From: Akkermansiaceae bacterium
GTDB lineage: Bacteria > Verrucomicrobiota > Verrucomicrobiia > Verrucomicrobiales > Akkermansiaceae
Direction: 5' to 3'
Length of the DNA stretch: 41,018 bases
Assembly: GCA_018402445.1 (NCBI GenBank)
Contig: JAGYIT010000008.1
Location: 1 to 41,018 of the forward strand
Made by a program: the position numbers and the translations under genes. Below are positions 32,423 through 40,960 of this stretch, in pieces (position 1 is the first letter of the stretch; every line of letters starts with the position of its first letter). A model generated the notes under the pieces. The model searched no databases. It was not told the origin of the DNA and saw nothing but the letters and a program-made list of their open reading frames with translations.

Positions 32423-33675
32423 ACGAAAAGCTCCGTGATCGGGCTGGCTTCCTTTTGGACGAGGCGCATGGGGCGGCCTTGGGGGGTTATGATTTCCTTG
32501 TTGAGGTCGATCCCGAGGGCGTGGCAGAGTGTGGCGTGGAGGTCGTGGACTTTCACGGGGCGCTCGGCGGGTTCCATGCCATCCTCGTCGGACGCGCCTA
32601 TGAGGGTGCCACCTTTCGTGCCGCCGCCGGCGACGAGGCAACTGAAGCAGCGCGCCCAATGGTCGCGGCCTGCGCCGTCGTTGATGCGCGGGGTGCGGCC
32701 GAACTCGCTGAGGACGATGACCAGTGTTTTTTCCAAAAGCCCGTTCGCCTTGAGGTCGGAGATGAGCGATGCGATGCCCGCGTCCATCGTCGCGGCGTGG
32801 GCGCGCATGGCCGGGAAAATGTTGCCGTGGTTGTCGAAGCCGCCGCGGTTCACCTGCACAAAACGGACGCCCTTTTCCACGAGCCGGCGGGCCAGCAGCG
32901 CGCCGCGTCCGAACTCGGTGTTGCCGTAGCGCTCGATGGTATCCGGCTTTTCCTCATCGATCTCGAAGGCTTTCAGCGCCGGGCTTTCCATCAGCGCGAC
33001 CGCGTCTTTCAGCGCCTGCTCGGAGGCCTTGAGTTCCGTTGCGCCGACGTTGCCGGAAAGCTCCGAGTTCATCCGCTCCAGCACCTGCAAGCGCCGCATC
33101 CCGCGCTCGTGGCTGATGCCTTCGGGAAACGCGAGATAGGGATCCTTCTCGCCGGGCAGCCCGACGAAATACGCCTCGCAGCGCTGCCCCAGATAACCGG
33201 CGCGGGCGGGCTGGCCGCTGATGCTGACGAAGGCGGGAAGGTCGCCGAGCGGCTCGCGCTCGTGCACCACCATCGATCCCATCCCGGGATGCAGGATGTT
33301 CGGCGATTGCGGGAAACCGGTCTGCAGCTCGTATTGGGCGCGGCCATGGTCGCCGTTCGTCCCCGCGATCGAGCGGATCAGCGCGGCGTTGTGCATCTGC
33401 TTCGCGACCTGCGGGAAAATCTCCGAGATCTCCATGCCGGGCACGGTGGTCTTGATCGGATTGAACTCGCCCTGCACCTTGCGGCCCGGCTTTGGATCCC
33501 AGGTGTCGAGGTGGCTCATGCCGCCGCTGTTCCAGAACAGGATCACATGCTCGGCGTGGCCTTTGCCAGGCACGGCCTGCGCCATCAAGCGGCTGATCGG
33601 CATGCCGAGCATCGAGGCGCTGAACATTTTCAGCATCTTGCGGCGGGTGAATTGGTAGTCGTTGCAGGGGTTCAT
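32419..33675 (-). CDS. DUF1501 family protein, Tat-exported
   Basis: A 418-residue protein with a Tat-type leader (TRRKMLKMFSASMLGMPISR) and the alkaline phosphatase-like DUF1501 body: VILFWNSGGMSHLDTWDPKP at the start (metal-site WxxGGxSHxDxxDPK), GRAQYELQTGF, FDNHGNIFPAMRAH and SEFGRTPRINDGAGRDHWAR near the end. DUF1501 genes are abundant in Planctomycetes and Verrucomicrobia and usually pair with DUF1549/DUF1553 genes, as here 71 bases upstream. Function is not known; a role in the breakdown of complex substrates has been suggested. All metal-site residues appear present. Confidence 0.93.
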   Translation of the reverse strand: MNPCNDYQFTRRKMLKMFSASMLGMPISRLMAQAVPGKGHAEHVILFWNSGGMSHLDTWDPKPGRKVQGEFNPIKTTVPGMEISEIFPQVAKQMHNAALIRSIAGTNGDHGRAQYELQTGFPQSPNILHPGMGSMVVHEREPLGDLPAFVSISGQPARAGYLGQRCEAYFVGLPGEKDPYLAFPEGISHERGMRRLQVLERMNSELSGNVGATELKASEQALKDAVALMESPALKAFEIDEEKPDTIERYGNTEFGRGALLARRLVEKGVRFVQVNRGGFDNHGNIFPAMRAHAATMDAGIASLISDLKANGLLEKTLVIVLSEFGRTPRINDGAGRDHWARCFSCLVAGGGTKGGTLIGASDEDGMEPAERPVKVHDLHATLCHALGIDLNKEIITPQGRPMRLVQKEASPITELFV

Positions 33676-33746
33676 TTTTTTCAGGGTTAGGGAGATGAGT
33701 GCCGAGTGATCAGTGAGCGGTGATCAGTGGTGGACTTGGGTTGTGC

Positions 33747-36179
33747 TTACGGGATGAAGCGGAATTCGTTGCAGTTTAGGAGGGACCAGCGGAGGTCGGC
33801 CATGCCTTCGTGGGGGTCTTCGGAGAGGAGGGAGAGCGCGCTGGTTTTTTCGGCGGGCGTGGGCGGGCGGGTTAGGATTTCGCGGTAGGCGTGGTCGATG
33901 GCGGCGGCGGGGTCTTTCTCCAGGATCTTGTGGATCGGTTCCAGCGGGCCGACTCGGGATGCCTCGTGGGTCATGCGGCCGTTGAGCATCATGAGCTGTT
34001 GGCGGAGGGAGGAGGAGGGATCGCGGAACTCGCCGAGACCGACCCGCTCGGGTTGGCCGAAGACGCGGAGGAAATGGGCGGGCGGGGCAGGGGTGGCCAT
34101 CCGCATCGCACTGTCGAAGCGCGGGTTGTCATCGACCGTTTCCGTGACGGTCTTGGTCGTGTATTTCATGACAGTCCTCTCGTTCTCGCGCCGCATCTCG
34201 TCCATCTCACGGGCCTTGATCGCCTCGTCGGATTCCTTGCGCATCGCCTCCAGTTCCGATGCCTCGCCGGGTGTGAGGATGGAGTTGAAATCTAGTTTCA
34301 GCGAGGACTCCAGGTCGTAGCCGTCGCCGCGCATCATCGGCTTCTCTGCTTCCATCTGTGGAGTGGGCGCTTCGCCTTCCACCATGACGTACTCGCCGGT
34401 CGGCACCTGCACCTGGCGGCTGATTTCCTTTTTGTTCGCCCCGGCGGGCCATTTGAAATCCTTGAGGTGCCCGGCGGCGACGATGCTGTCGTAAAGCACC
34501 TCGCCAAGCATGCGACGCTGCGGGGCGGCGGTAAAATTCCGTTCGCTGTTCTCGCGAACCGAGACCGGCACATCCGCCGTGAGCGGTGCGCGGCGGTAGG
34601 CGTCGGAGAGCGCGATGATGCGGATCAGGCTACGCAGGTCGAACCCGCTCGCTACGAACTCCTGCGCGAGGAAATCTAGGGTCGAGGCGTGGTGCATGTC
34701 CACGTAGGGCGAGAAATTGTCTAGGGGCTCCACGAAGCCGCGGCCGATCATTTCCGCCCAGACGCGGTTCACGTAGGCGCGGGCGAAGAAATCGTTGCGG
34801 GGGTTGGTGATGAGTTCCGCGAGCTTTCCGCGCAGTTCGCTGGCGCGGTAGATGTCACCGTGGACATCGAGCAGGCGGCTGTCCTTTTTCGCCTCGGCGA
34901 GGACGGGATCCTCCTTCTTGCCGACCAACGGATCGACGGAATCGAGCAGGGCGTCGAGCGATGCGCCGCTGCTGCTTTCGGTGGCTTCCATTGCCTTTTT
35001 TTCGCGGAGTTTCTCAAAACGGACGAGGTATCCGGGCGTGGATTTCGCCTTTGCAACCTTGAAGGGGAAACGCGGATCGACGGCCTCGCGATCCTCCGGT
35101 TTCGCCTGATCCTCCGGCGGCCAGAGGACGGTCATCTTGTCGCCCTCTGTGGTGTAAACGGTGCCCCGGCGCTGGTCGCCGACCTTTTTCGTCTTTCCGA
35201 AAAACGCGGCGAGGTCGTAGAAATCGCGCTGCTCCCAATCGTCGAAGGGATGGTCGTGGCACATCGCGCAACCCATGCGCACGCCGAGGAACACCTGGGC
35301 GGTGGCGGCGGCGAGTTCCATCGGATCCGCGTCGTCGCCGAGGATGAAACCGACGGCCGGGTTCGAGTTCGCGCGGCCGGAGGCGGCGATGAGTTCCCGC
35401 GCCATCTCGTCGTAGGGTTTGCCTGTGGCGATCGAGCCGTTGATATAAGCGAGGAGCTGGTTGCCGCCCTCGATGTTGGAGCGGACGCGCAGCATGTCCG
35501 CCATGAAAACCGTCCAACGGTCTGCGAAGCGCGGGTGGGCGAGCAGTTTCTCGACCAGTTTTTCGCGGCGGTCGTCGCCCCATTTCTCGAACTCACTGAT
35601 CTCCGCCACAGTCGGGATGCGCCCGATGATGTCAATCGTTGCGCGGCGGAGGAAAACCCGGTCGTCGATGGTTTGCGTGGTTATGGCTTCCGAACCCTCA
35701 TTTTCGCGGCGGAGGATGTCATCGACGATGGAAGCGGCATCGGCGGCGGATTCTGGGGTGCGATCCGGGATGGAGACGCGCTGGATCGGCTTCGGTTTCT
35801 GCTCGATGAGTTTCAGCCCTTTGGGCCACGGCGCACCGGCTTTCACCCAGGCGTCCAGCATCGCGACCTCGCCCGGCTCCAGCGCGCGGCCTTCATCGGG
35901 CATTACGCCTTTGTCGATGGGGCGGAGGTGGAGGCGCACAAGAAGCTCGCTGGCGGCGGGATCTCCGGGCACGAGGGCGTCCGCCGTATCGCCGCCCTCC
36001 ATGATCGCCTCATAAGTGTCCATTCGCAGCCCGCCCTTGGCGTCGTCCTCGTTGTGGCAACGCAGGCAGTTCTGTTCGAGGATCGGCTGGATATTCGCGA
36101 CGAAATCCGGACTCGCGGCGGCTTGCGTGGCGAGCGCCGCAAGCGCCAAGGCGGTAAAAAACGTGGGTTTGGCGAACAC
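33747..36179 (-). CDS. DUF1549/DUF1553 protein with cytochrome c (PSD1) domain
   Basis: An 810-residue protein from the GTG at 36177-36179, giving a clear signal peptide (FFTALALAALATQAAA). The N-terminus carries a haem site CLRCH (38-42) followed by GGLRMDTYEAIMEGGD, as in PSD1 planctomycete cytochromes. Then come DUF1549 (RVFLRRATIDIIGRIP through QVFLGVRMGCAMCHDHPFDD, with a second CxxCH) and, toward the end, DUF1553 (FFARAYVNRVWAEMIGRGFV, DAYRR, EILTRPPTPAEKTSAL). It lies upstream of DUF1501 and may pass electrons in a shared exported complex. A leader terminator lies in front of it. Confidence 0.93.
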   Translation of the reverse strand: MFAKPTFFTALALAALATQAAASPDFVANIQPILEQNCLRCHNEDDAKGGLRMDTYEAIMEGGDTADALVPGDPAASELLVRLHLRPIDKGVMPDEGRALEPGEVAMLDAWVKAGAPWPKGLKLIEQKPKPIQRVSIPDRTPESAADAASIVDDILRRENEGSEAITTQTIDDRVFLRRATIDIIGRIPTVAEISEFEKWGDDRREKLVEKLLAHPRFADRWTVFMADMLRVRSNIEGGNQLLAYINGSIATGKPYDEMARELIAASGRANSNPAVGFILGDDADPMELAAATAQVFLGVRMGCAMCHDHPFDDWEQRDFYDLAAFFGKTKKVGDQRRGTVYTTEGDKMTVLWPPEDQAKPEDREAVDPRFPFKVAKAKSTPGYLVRFEKLREKKAMEATESSSGASLDALLDSVDPLVGKKEDPVLAEAKKDSRLLDVHGDIYRASELRGKLAELITNPRNDFFARAYVNRVWAEMIGRGFVEPLDNFSPYVDMHHASTLDFLAQEFVASGFDLRSLIRIIALSDAYRRAPLTADVPVSVRENSERNFTAAPQRRMLGEVLYDSIVAAGHLKDFKWPAGANKKEISRQVQVPTGEYVMVEGEAPTPQMEAEKPMMRGDGYDLESSLKLDFNSILTPGEASELEAMRKESDEAIKAREMDEMRRENERTVMKYTTKTVTETVDDNPRFDSAMRMATPAPPAHFLRVFGQPERVGLGEFRDPSSSLRQQLMMLNGRMTHEASRVGPLEPIHKILEKDPAAAIDHAYREILTRPPTPAEKTSALSLLSEDPHEGMADLRWSLLNCNEFRFIP

Positions 36180-36593
36180 TGGGGTTGGATTGTTTCGATT
36201 GATAGAAATCCTACGAAAGTCTGGTCGGAAAGGAAGGGGATTTTCCCCGAAAAAAAACGCCGGATAAGAACCTACGCAGGTCATCCGGCGCGTGTTGCAG
36301 GAAAATGTGATTTTTTTTCCAAGGAGCGGCTGCCTCCGATTGCTGCGCATACCGATCAATCACATTTCACCTTGTTGGGGTCAGATGATTTTCGGCTATT
36401 CACCTAAGAGGCATTACATTCCAACGCCCTCATCTTACATGGTTGATGTCCCAGTAGCTCATGAACTCGACCAGTCCCTGATGGGGGCGGAAGGTTTGGC
36501 GAGGTGATTTTTTTGGTGATCCGTAATCGACTCATCCGGATCGGCGTGCAAGATCACTACGGCTTTCCCGTAGAAGGTTCCAAATTGAGATTT
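36180..36593. other. Divergent intergenic region, 414 bases
   Basis: It separates the minus-strand haem protein gene from the plus-strand NHL gene. It contains the leader terminator at 36250-36290 and two ATCACATTT-like motifs near 36306 and 36358. A short minus-strand frame (FRPHQGLVEFMSYW, about 36420-36500) might be a relic of a transposase end, but this is weak. No other gene is visible. Confidence 0.5.
36250..36290 (-). terminator. Intrinsic terminator in the leader of the DUF1549 gene
   Basis: On the minus strand CGCCGGAT (36283-36290) and ATCCGGCG (36258-36265) form a perfect 8-base stem with a 17-base loop, followed by eight T residues. It lies about 70 bases upstream of the haem protein's GTG, with no minus-strand gene before it. 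So it should act as an attenuator on that gene's own leader, or guard against readthrough. Confidence 0.75.
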
Positions 36594-37544
36594 ATGAAAA
36601 CAGCACTACTTGTCACCGTCGCGCTTGCGACTTTCGCCGCCGCCCACGAATATGATTTTCTGAAGGGTTGGCCCACAACGCCTGAAGGGCTTGAGACCAT
36701 CGGTGATTCTCACGGGGAGATCGATGTGGATTCGGAGGGGAACTTCTACGTTTCCGTCGTCGGCGGGGAAAAGCACGGGCTTCAGATTTACGATGCCTCA
36801 GGGAAATACCTGCGGAACCTTCCCAACGCCCGCAACAACTTCCACGGTTTCACCATAGTCCAGGAAGACGGCAAGGACGTGATCTACGCGGCTTGCCTCG
36901 GTGACAAGACCACCGCTTTCCTCAAGCTCTCCACGGCGGGCGAGGTTCTGCTTGAGATCCCGCTGTCCGCGATCCCGGCGGAGATCGGCACGAAATTCGC
37001 CCTGACCCACGCCGACCGCGCACCGAACGGTGACATCTACCTGATCGACGGATACGCCTCCGACCGATTCCTGATCTTCGGGGCGGACGGCACCTTTAAG
37101 CGCGCCACTGCTGGCAAAGGCGAGCCGTGGAATTTCAAGACCGCTCACAAGTTCGCGTTCGACAACCGTTTCGAGCCTGCCCGCATCCTGGTCTGCGACC
37201 GCACAAACGACCGCCTTGTCCACCTCGACCTCGAAGGGAATTTCCTGAGCGTTTTCGCTACCGATATCCCACGGCCCTGCACCGTCGATTTCCACGGTGA
37301 TCTCGTCTGCGTGGCTCAGCTCGCCAGTGGCGTCACCATCCTCGACAAGGAAGGCAAAGTCCTCAAGCGCCTCGGCGCGAACGACAACCCCAAGGAATTC
37401 AATACGAACAACGTCGCCCCCGACAAATGGCGCGAAGGAGTCACCACTTCCCCCCACGGAGCGACCTTCGACAAGGACGGCAACGTGGTCACCACCGAGT
37501 GGAACAAGTGGGGACGCCTGCTGCGCTGGAACGTGCAGCTTTGA
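36594..37544 (+). CDS. Exported NHL-repeat beta-propeller protein
   Basis: A 316-residue protein from the ATG at 36594, with a signal peptide (TALLVTVALATFAAA). The mature part has six-blade NHL/SMP-30-like repeats, for example EIDVDSEGNFYVSVVGG, APNGDIYLIDGYASDRFLIF, CDRTNDRLVHLDLEGNF and SPHGATFDKDGNVVTTEWNK. Relatives are often fused to or near genes for sugar handling. Function is unknown; likely a periplasmic ligand-binding or lactonase-type propeller. A strong terminator follows. Confidence 0.82.
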   Translation: MKTALLVTVALATFAAAHEYDFLKGWPTTPEGLETIGDSHGEIDVDSEGNFYVSVVGGEKHGLQIYDASGKYLRNLPNARNNFHGFTIVQEDGKDVIYAACLGDKTTAFLKLSTAGEVLLEIPLSAIPAEIGTKFALTHADRAPNGDIYLIDGYASDRFLIFGADGTFKRATAGKGEPWNFKTAHKFAFDNRFEPARILVCDRTNDRLVHLDLEGNFLSVFATDIPRPCTVDFHGDLVCVAQLASGVTILDKEGKVLKRLGANDNPKEFNTNNVAPDKWREGVTTSPHGATFDKDGNVVTTEWNKWGRLLRWNVQL

Positions 37545-37574
37545 AATTTTAAAACTCAAATTTCATACTTCAAG

Positions 37575-37607
37575 AAGAGCCTGGCGGGATCCGTCAGGCT
37601 CTTTTTT
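37575..37607 (+). terminator. Intrinsic terminator after the NHL gene
   Basis: AAGAGCCTG (37575-37583) pairs with CAGGCTCTT (37595-37603) over nine bases around an 11-base loop, and a run of T ends at 37607. A textbook rho-independent terminator, 30 bases past the stop. Confidence 0.92.
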
Positions 37608-37646
37608 GGCGCTTGATTTCGGGCTGGTAAAACGTAGTATTACCGC

Positions 37647-37877
37647 ATGATTAAGAAAATTACGAAGATCGGGAACTCGCAGGGGATCATTTTCGACAAT
37701 GCGATCATGGAGCTCGCGCGGCTGAAGACGGGGGATGAGGTGAATTTGGAGATCCATTCGGGTGGGGGGATCACGCTACAGCCTCTGAGGCAGGAACGGA
37801 TCGAGGCGTCGCAGGCTTCCGAAACCGCCAGGAGGTTGATTGGGAAGAACAGCGAACTTTTCCGTAGGCTGTCATGA
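37647..37877 (+). CDS. AbrB/MazE-type antitoxin
   Basis: A 76-residue protein with the swapped-hairpin AbrB fold: IKKITKIGNSQGIIFDNAIM, then LARLKTGDEVNLEIHSGGGI. The pattern KIGNSQG-DEV is typical of MazE/Phd-like antitoxins paired with Doc toxins. It overlaps the next gene by four bases (ATGA), so the two are coupled. It would bind DNA and the toxin. AbrB-type partners of Doc are less usual than Phd. Confidence 0.88.
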   Translation: MIKKITKIGNSQGIIFDNAIMELARLKTGDEVNLEIHSGGGITLQPLRQERIEASQASETARRLIGKNSELFRRLS

Positions 37878-38269
37878 GCGCTTCATTGAAACATCCCACG
37901 GTGGAAGCGGTTCTCGCCATCCATGCGGAGGTTCTTGCCGCCCATGGAGGCGGGGAGGGGATTCGTTCGATGGAATTGCTGGAGTCAGCGGTCGCGGCAC
38001 CGCAGGCCACGATGATGGGCAGCCCGATGATCAGCGAACCTGTTGAGATCGCGGCGGCTTACCTTTTCTACCTGTGCAGTAACCATCCCTTCGTGGACGG
38101 AAACAAACGCATGGCGCTCGCCACATGCCTTGTTTTCCTCAGCGAGAACGGCCTACTTCCCAACGAGGATCTCGATGCGGACGCTTGGGAAAACCTCACT
38201 CTGGCCGTGGCGGCGAGTTTGCTCTCTCGGGAGGAGATCACCGCCACTTTGCGGAAGCTGCTGGAATAA
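37874..38269 (+). CDS. doc: Doc-family toxin (death on curing)
   Basis: A 131-residue Fic-fold protein with the Doc motif HPFVDGNKRMA (about His75). Doc phosphorylates elongation factor Tu and so stops translation. The N-terminal helices (VEAVLAIHAEVLAAHGG) and the IRSMELLESAVAAPQ block are typical. The motif lacks the second Gly of AMPylating Fic proteins, as expected for Doc. It appears intact. The stop lies 23 bases from the end of the opposing oxidoreductase gene, across a short GGCGA/TCGCC hairpin. Confidence 0.9.
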   Translation: MSASLKHPTVEAVLAIHAEVLAAHGGGEGIRSMELLESAVAAPQATMMGSPMISEPVEIAAAYLFYLCSNHPFVDGNKRMALATCLVFLSENGLLPNEDLDADAWENLTLAVAASLLSREEITATLRKLLE

Positions 38270-38292
38270 AGAACGGCGACCGAAGATCGCCG

Positions 38293-39435
38293 CTACTGGG
38301 GCACGTCCATCCAGCGGCCTTGCTCGTGGGACTTGATGGATAGCTCGGCGAGTTGCACGCCTTTCGCGCCTTCGCGGAGAGTCCATTTGAAAGGGGTGTC
38401 GATGGCGATGTGCTTGAGGAACATTTCCCACTGGATCTTGAAGGCGTTGTCGAAATGGAGCTGGTCGGGGACTTCCGTCCAGTTCGCGAAGTAGTCGATG
38501 GGGGAGTCGATGTCCGGGTTCCAGACCGGGCGGGGGGTTACGGATTGGTGCTGCGCCCAGCATTTGCGGAGTCCGACGATGGCGGAGCCTTCGGTGCCAT
38601 CGACCTGCATGGTGAGGAGGTCGTCGCGGCGGACGCGGACGTTCCATGAGGAGTTGAACTGGCAGGTGACTCCGGTGTCCGTTTCAAAGATCGCGTAGGC
38701 GGAGTCGTCGGCGGTGCAGGCGTAGGATTTCCCGGCCTCGTCGAAGCGCTGGGGGATGTGGGTGGCGGCCTTGCAGAAGACACGGGTGACGTTGCCGAAA
38801 AGGTTGTCGATCACGTAGCGCCAGTGGCAGTGCATATCGACGATCATGCCGCCGCCGTCCTCCGAGCGGTAGTTCCACGAGGGGCGCTGGATGGGCTGGC
38901 CCTCGTGCTCGCCGGTGAAGACCCAGTAGCCGAACTCGCCGCGCACGGAGAGAATTTTCCCGAAGAAGCCCTGCTCCTTGAGAAGCTGGAACTTGCGGAT
39001 GCCGGGCAGCCAGAGCTTGTCTTGGACGGTGCCGTTTTTCACGCCCGCTTTCTCGGCAACCTCGGCGATGCGCAGGGCTTCGGCGTATTCGGTGGCGGTG
39101 GGTTTCTCGCAATAGACATGTTTCCCGGCGGCGATGGCGCGTTCCAGGAATGGGATGCGGTGGGGCGTGCCCGAGGCGTCGAAGAAAATCTCGTTGTAGG
39201 GATCGGCGAGAGCGGCGTCGAGATCGGTGGTGAAACGGGTGACTCCGTGCGCCTTGGCGAGGTCGGCAAGCTTGTTGGCGTTGCGGCCGGTGAGGATGGG
39301 GTCGGGGATGAGGCGGGAGCCGTCGGGGAGGAGGATGCCGCCCTGGTCGCGGATCGCGAGGATGGAGCGGACAAGGTGTTGGTTGGTGCCCATGCGTCCG
39401 GTGACGCCGTTAAGGATGATGCCGATGTGTTTCAT
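38293..39435 (-). CDS. Gfo/Idh/MocA-family oxidoreductase
   Basis: A 380-residue NAD(P)-dependent enzyme from the ATG at 39433-39435 (MKHIGIILNGVTGRMGTNQH; an upstream TTG is possible). The Rossmann start uses a GVTGRMG loop in place of the usual GxGxxG. The family motif EKP is in YCEKPTATEYAEALRIA, and the substrate-site GGGMIVDMHCHWRY follows. Such enzymes oxidise or reduce sugars, inositols or sugar acids. Verrucomicrobia carry many; substrate is unknown. No PEP-CTERM or Tat leader is visible, so it is cytoplasmic. Confidence 0.88.
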   Translation of the reverse strand: MKHIGIILNGVTGRMGTNQHLVRSILAIRDQGGILLPDGSRLIPDPILTGRNANKLADLAKAHGVTRFTTDLDAALADPYNEIFFDASGTPHRIPFLERAIAAGKHVYCEKPTATEYAEALRIAEVAEKAGVKNGTVQDKLWLPGIRKFQLLKEQGFFGKILSVRGEFGYWVFTGEHEGQPIQRPSWNYRSEDGGGMIVDMHCHWRYVIDNLFGNVTRVFCKAATHIPQRFDEAGKSYACTADDSAYAIFETDTGVTCQFNSSWNVRVRRDDLLTMQVDGTEGSAIVGLRKCWAQHQSVTPRPVWNPDIDSPIDYFANWTEVPDQLHFDNAFKIQWEMFLKHIAIDTPFKWTLREGAKGVQLAELSIKSHEQGRWMDVPQ

Positions 39436-39563
39436 AAATTTCAAAATTCAAATCTCAACTTTCAAGGAACAAGGTAAGCATAGAAAGCTCGCTTGATCAA
39501 TGCAATCCGCTACAACCCTTACAAAACAAGGGGGTTTACGCCTGCGATGACCCCCTAGTTGAC

Positions 39564-40922
39564 ATGCCAGACACTGGTATGAATGGCTCTGGTGACAAAG
39601 TGGTGACAAAACCTGATTCGGGCTCCACCGCCCGCGCAAGAAAAAAACAAGGGCCTTACCTCAAGGTCAAATTCGGATCGGCTGTGGTGCCTATCTACCG
39701 CACGATAGCAAATGAAAGAACCCGCTTCACCCTCAGCTTTTACCGATATGGGCGACGGGAACGTAAATCCTTCAATTCGCTCGACGAGGCGAAGAAGGAG
39801 GCACTCTTCGTGGCGCAGCGGGTTCAGAGCGGCATGCAGCACGTCACTGATCTCAAGCCGCACGAACGCGACAGCTACAAGGCAGCCGAGGCACTGTTGG
39901 AAAAGCTCGGCATTTCGCTGTATTCCGCTGTGGAGGACTACGTGAGCGCACGAACCTTGGCCGGAACTCAATCTCTGACCGTGATGGCCACCGAGTATGC
40001 AAAGATGTGCGGATCTGTCGTCCGCCGTATTACATGCACTGAGCTACTACCTGTATTTCTGGCAAGCAAAGCTCAAGATGGGCTTAGTGTAAAATATCTT
40101 CAAAATCTGCAATGGTCGCTTAGGAAGTTCACACAGAAATTTCCCGGCCCAATCCTTGAAGTCACCGGTCCAGATGTTGATGCTTGGATACGGTCTCTTT
40201 ACACTGCCGTGTCTTCAAGAAAGAGCATGCTGCGTATCATCAAGACGTTTTTCGCCTTTGCCAAGGAGCAGAACTACTTGCCTGCTGATAGACGTAGCGT
40301 GCTTGAGCAAATAAAACTTTACGCTGTAAAATCGACCGGAGACACGGCGATATTCACACCTGAGCAAATGGAGAAGGTGTTGCACAACGCACCTCCGTCA
40401 CTGGTTCCAATTTTTGCCATTGCCGCCTTTGCGGGGATTCGGATGGCTGAAATTGATCGCCTCGATTGGTCTGCCATAGACTTGGACAGGCGCATCATTG
40501 AATTGCGAGCGGGTCAAACTAAGACTGCGTCACGGCGCGTCATCCCGATCAGCGACAATCTGTATGCGTGGTTGGCACCATTACCCCGCGTCGGGAAGGT
40601 GGTTCTCAATTCAACTCAGCACGTGGACATGTCTCGGCTATCTCGTGCACTGGGTATTGGATGGCCGCAGAACGTGCTACGGCACTCCTTCATCACATAC
40701 CGGATTGCCATCGTCCAGAGTGCCGACCAAGTGGCGCTGGAAGCAGGCAATTCGGCGACCGTCATCTTCAAACATTACCGCGAGCTGACCACACCCGATG
40801 TGGCGGAGAAATGGTTCAGCATTCTGCCTAAAGAAGGCCAGTGGGAAAACACTTTTAGCTACTCTGCAGCTAAGCGTGTGGGTGCGATAAACGGAGTGGC
40901 TTTCAAGTTGCCGCGTGTCTAA
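39564..40922 (+). CDS. Tyrosine recombinase/integrase
   Basis: A 452-residue phage-type integrase. A basic start (SGSTARARKKQGPYLKVKFG) and a SAM-like core-binding domain (about 130-240) precede the catalytic domain: box I arginine in AFAGIRMAEIDRLDW, lysine-bearing LRAGQTKTASRRVIPI, box II in NVLRHSFITYRIA, and the nucleophile in VIFKHYRELTTP. Box II reads HSFITYR rather than HxxR with a second His region, but the order R-K-HxxR-Y is complete. It should be active. No genomic island follows inside the window; its attachment site may be beyond the end. A repeat (40961-41018) lies right behind it. Confidence 0.92.
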   Translation: MPDTGMNGSGDKVVTKPDSGSTARARKKQGPYLKVKFGSAVVPIYRTIANERTRFTLSFYRYGRRERKSFNSLDEAKKEALFVAQRVQSGMQHVTDLKPHERDSYKAAEALLEKLGISLYSAVEDYVSARTLAGTQSLTVMATEYAKMCGSVVRRITCTELLPVFLASKAQDGLSVKYLQNLQWSLRKFTQKFPGPILEVTGPDVDAWIRSLYTAVSSRKSMLRIIKTFFAFAKEQNYLPADRRSVLEQIKLYAVKSTGDTAIFTPEQMEKVLHNAPPSLVPIFAIAAFAGIRMAEIDRLDWSAIDLDRRIIELRAGQTKTASRRVIPISDNLYAWLAPLPRVGKVVLNSTQHVDMSRLSRALGIGWPQNVLRHSFITYRIAIVQSADQVALEAGNSATVIFKHYRELTTPDVAEKWFSILPKEGQWENTFSYSAAKRVGAINGVAFKLPRV

Positions 40923-40960
40923 TCCGTATGCCAACTCTGAAAAACTGCGAGGAATGGAGG

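Noticed and set aside
32386..33690. Long open frame opposite DUF1501 (434 codons)
   Set aside because: Same reason: antisense of a well-supported gene, with low-complexity composition and no motif.
34860..36407. Long open frame opposite the DUF1549 gene (515 codons)
   Set aside because: It is the antisense of a clear haem protein gene, has no family features, and arises from codon bias in high-GC DNA.
38270..38292. GGCGA/TCGCC hairpin between doc and the oxidoreductase as a terminator
   Set aside because: The stem is short and no T-run follows on either strand; possibly a REP-like hairpin only.
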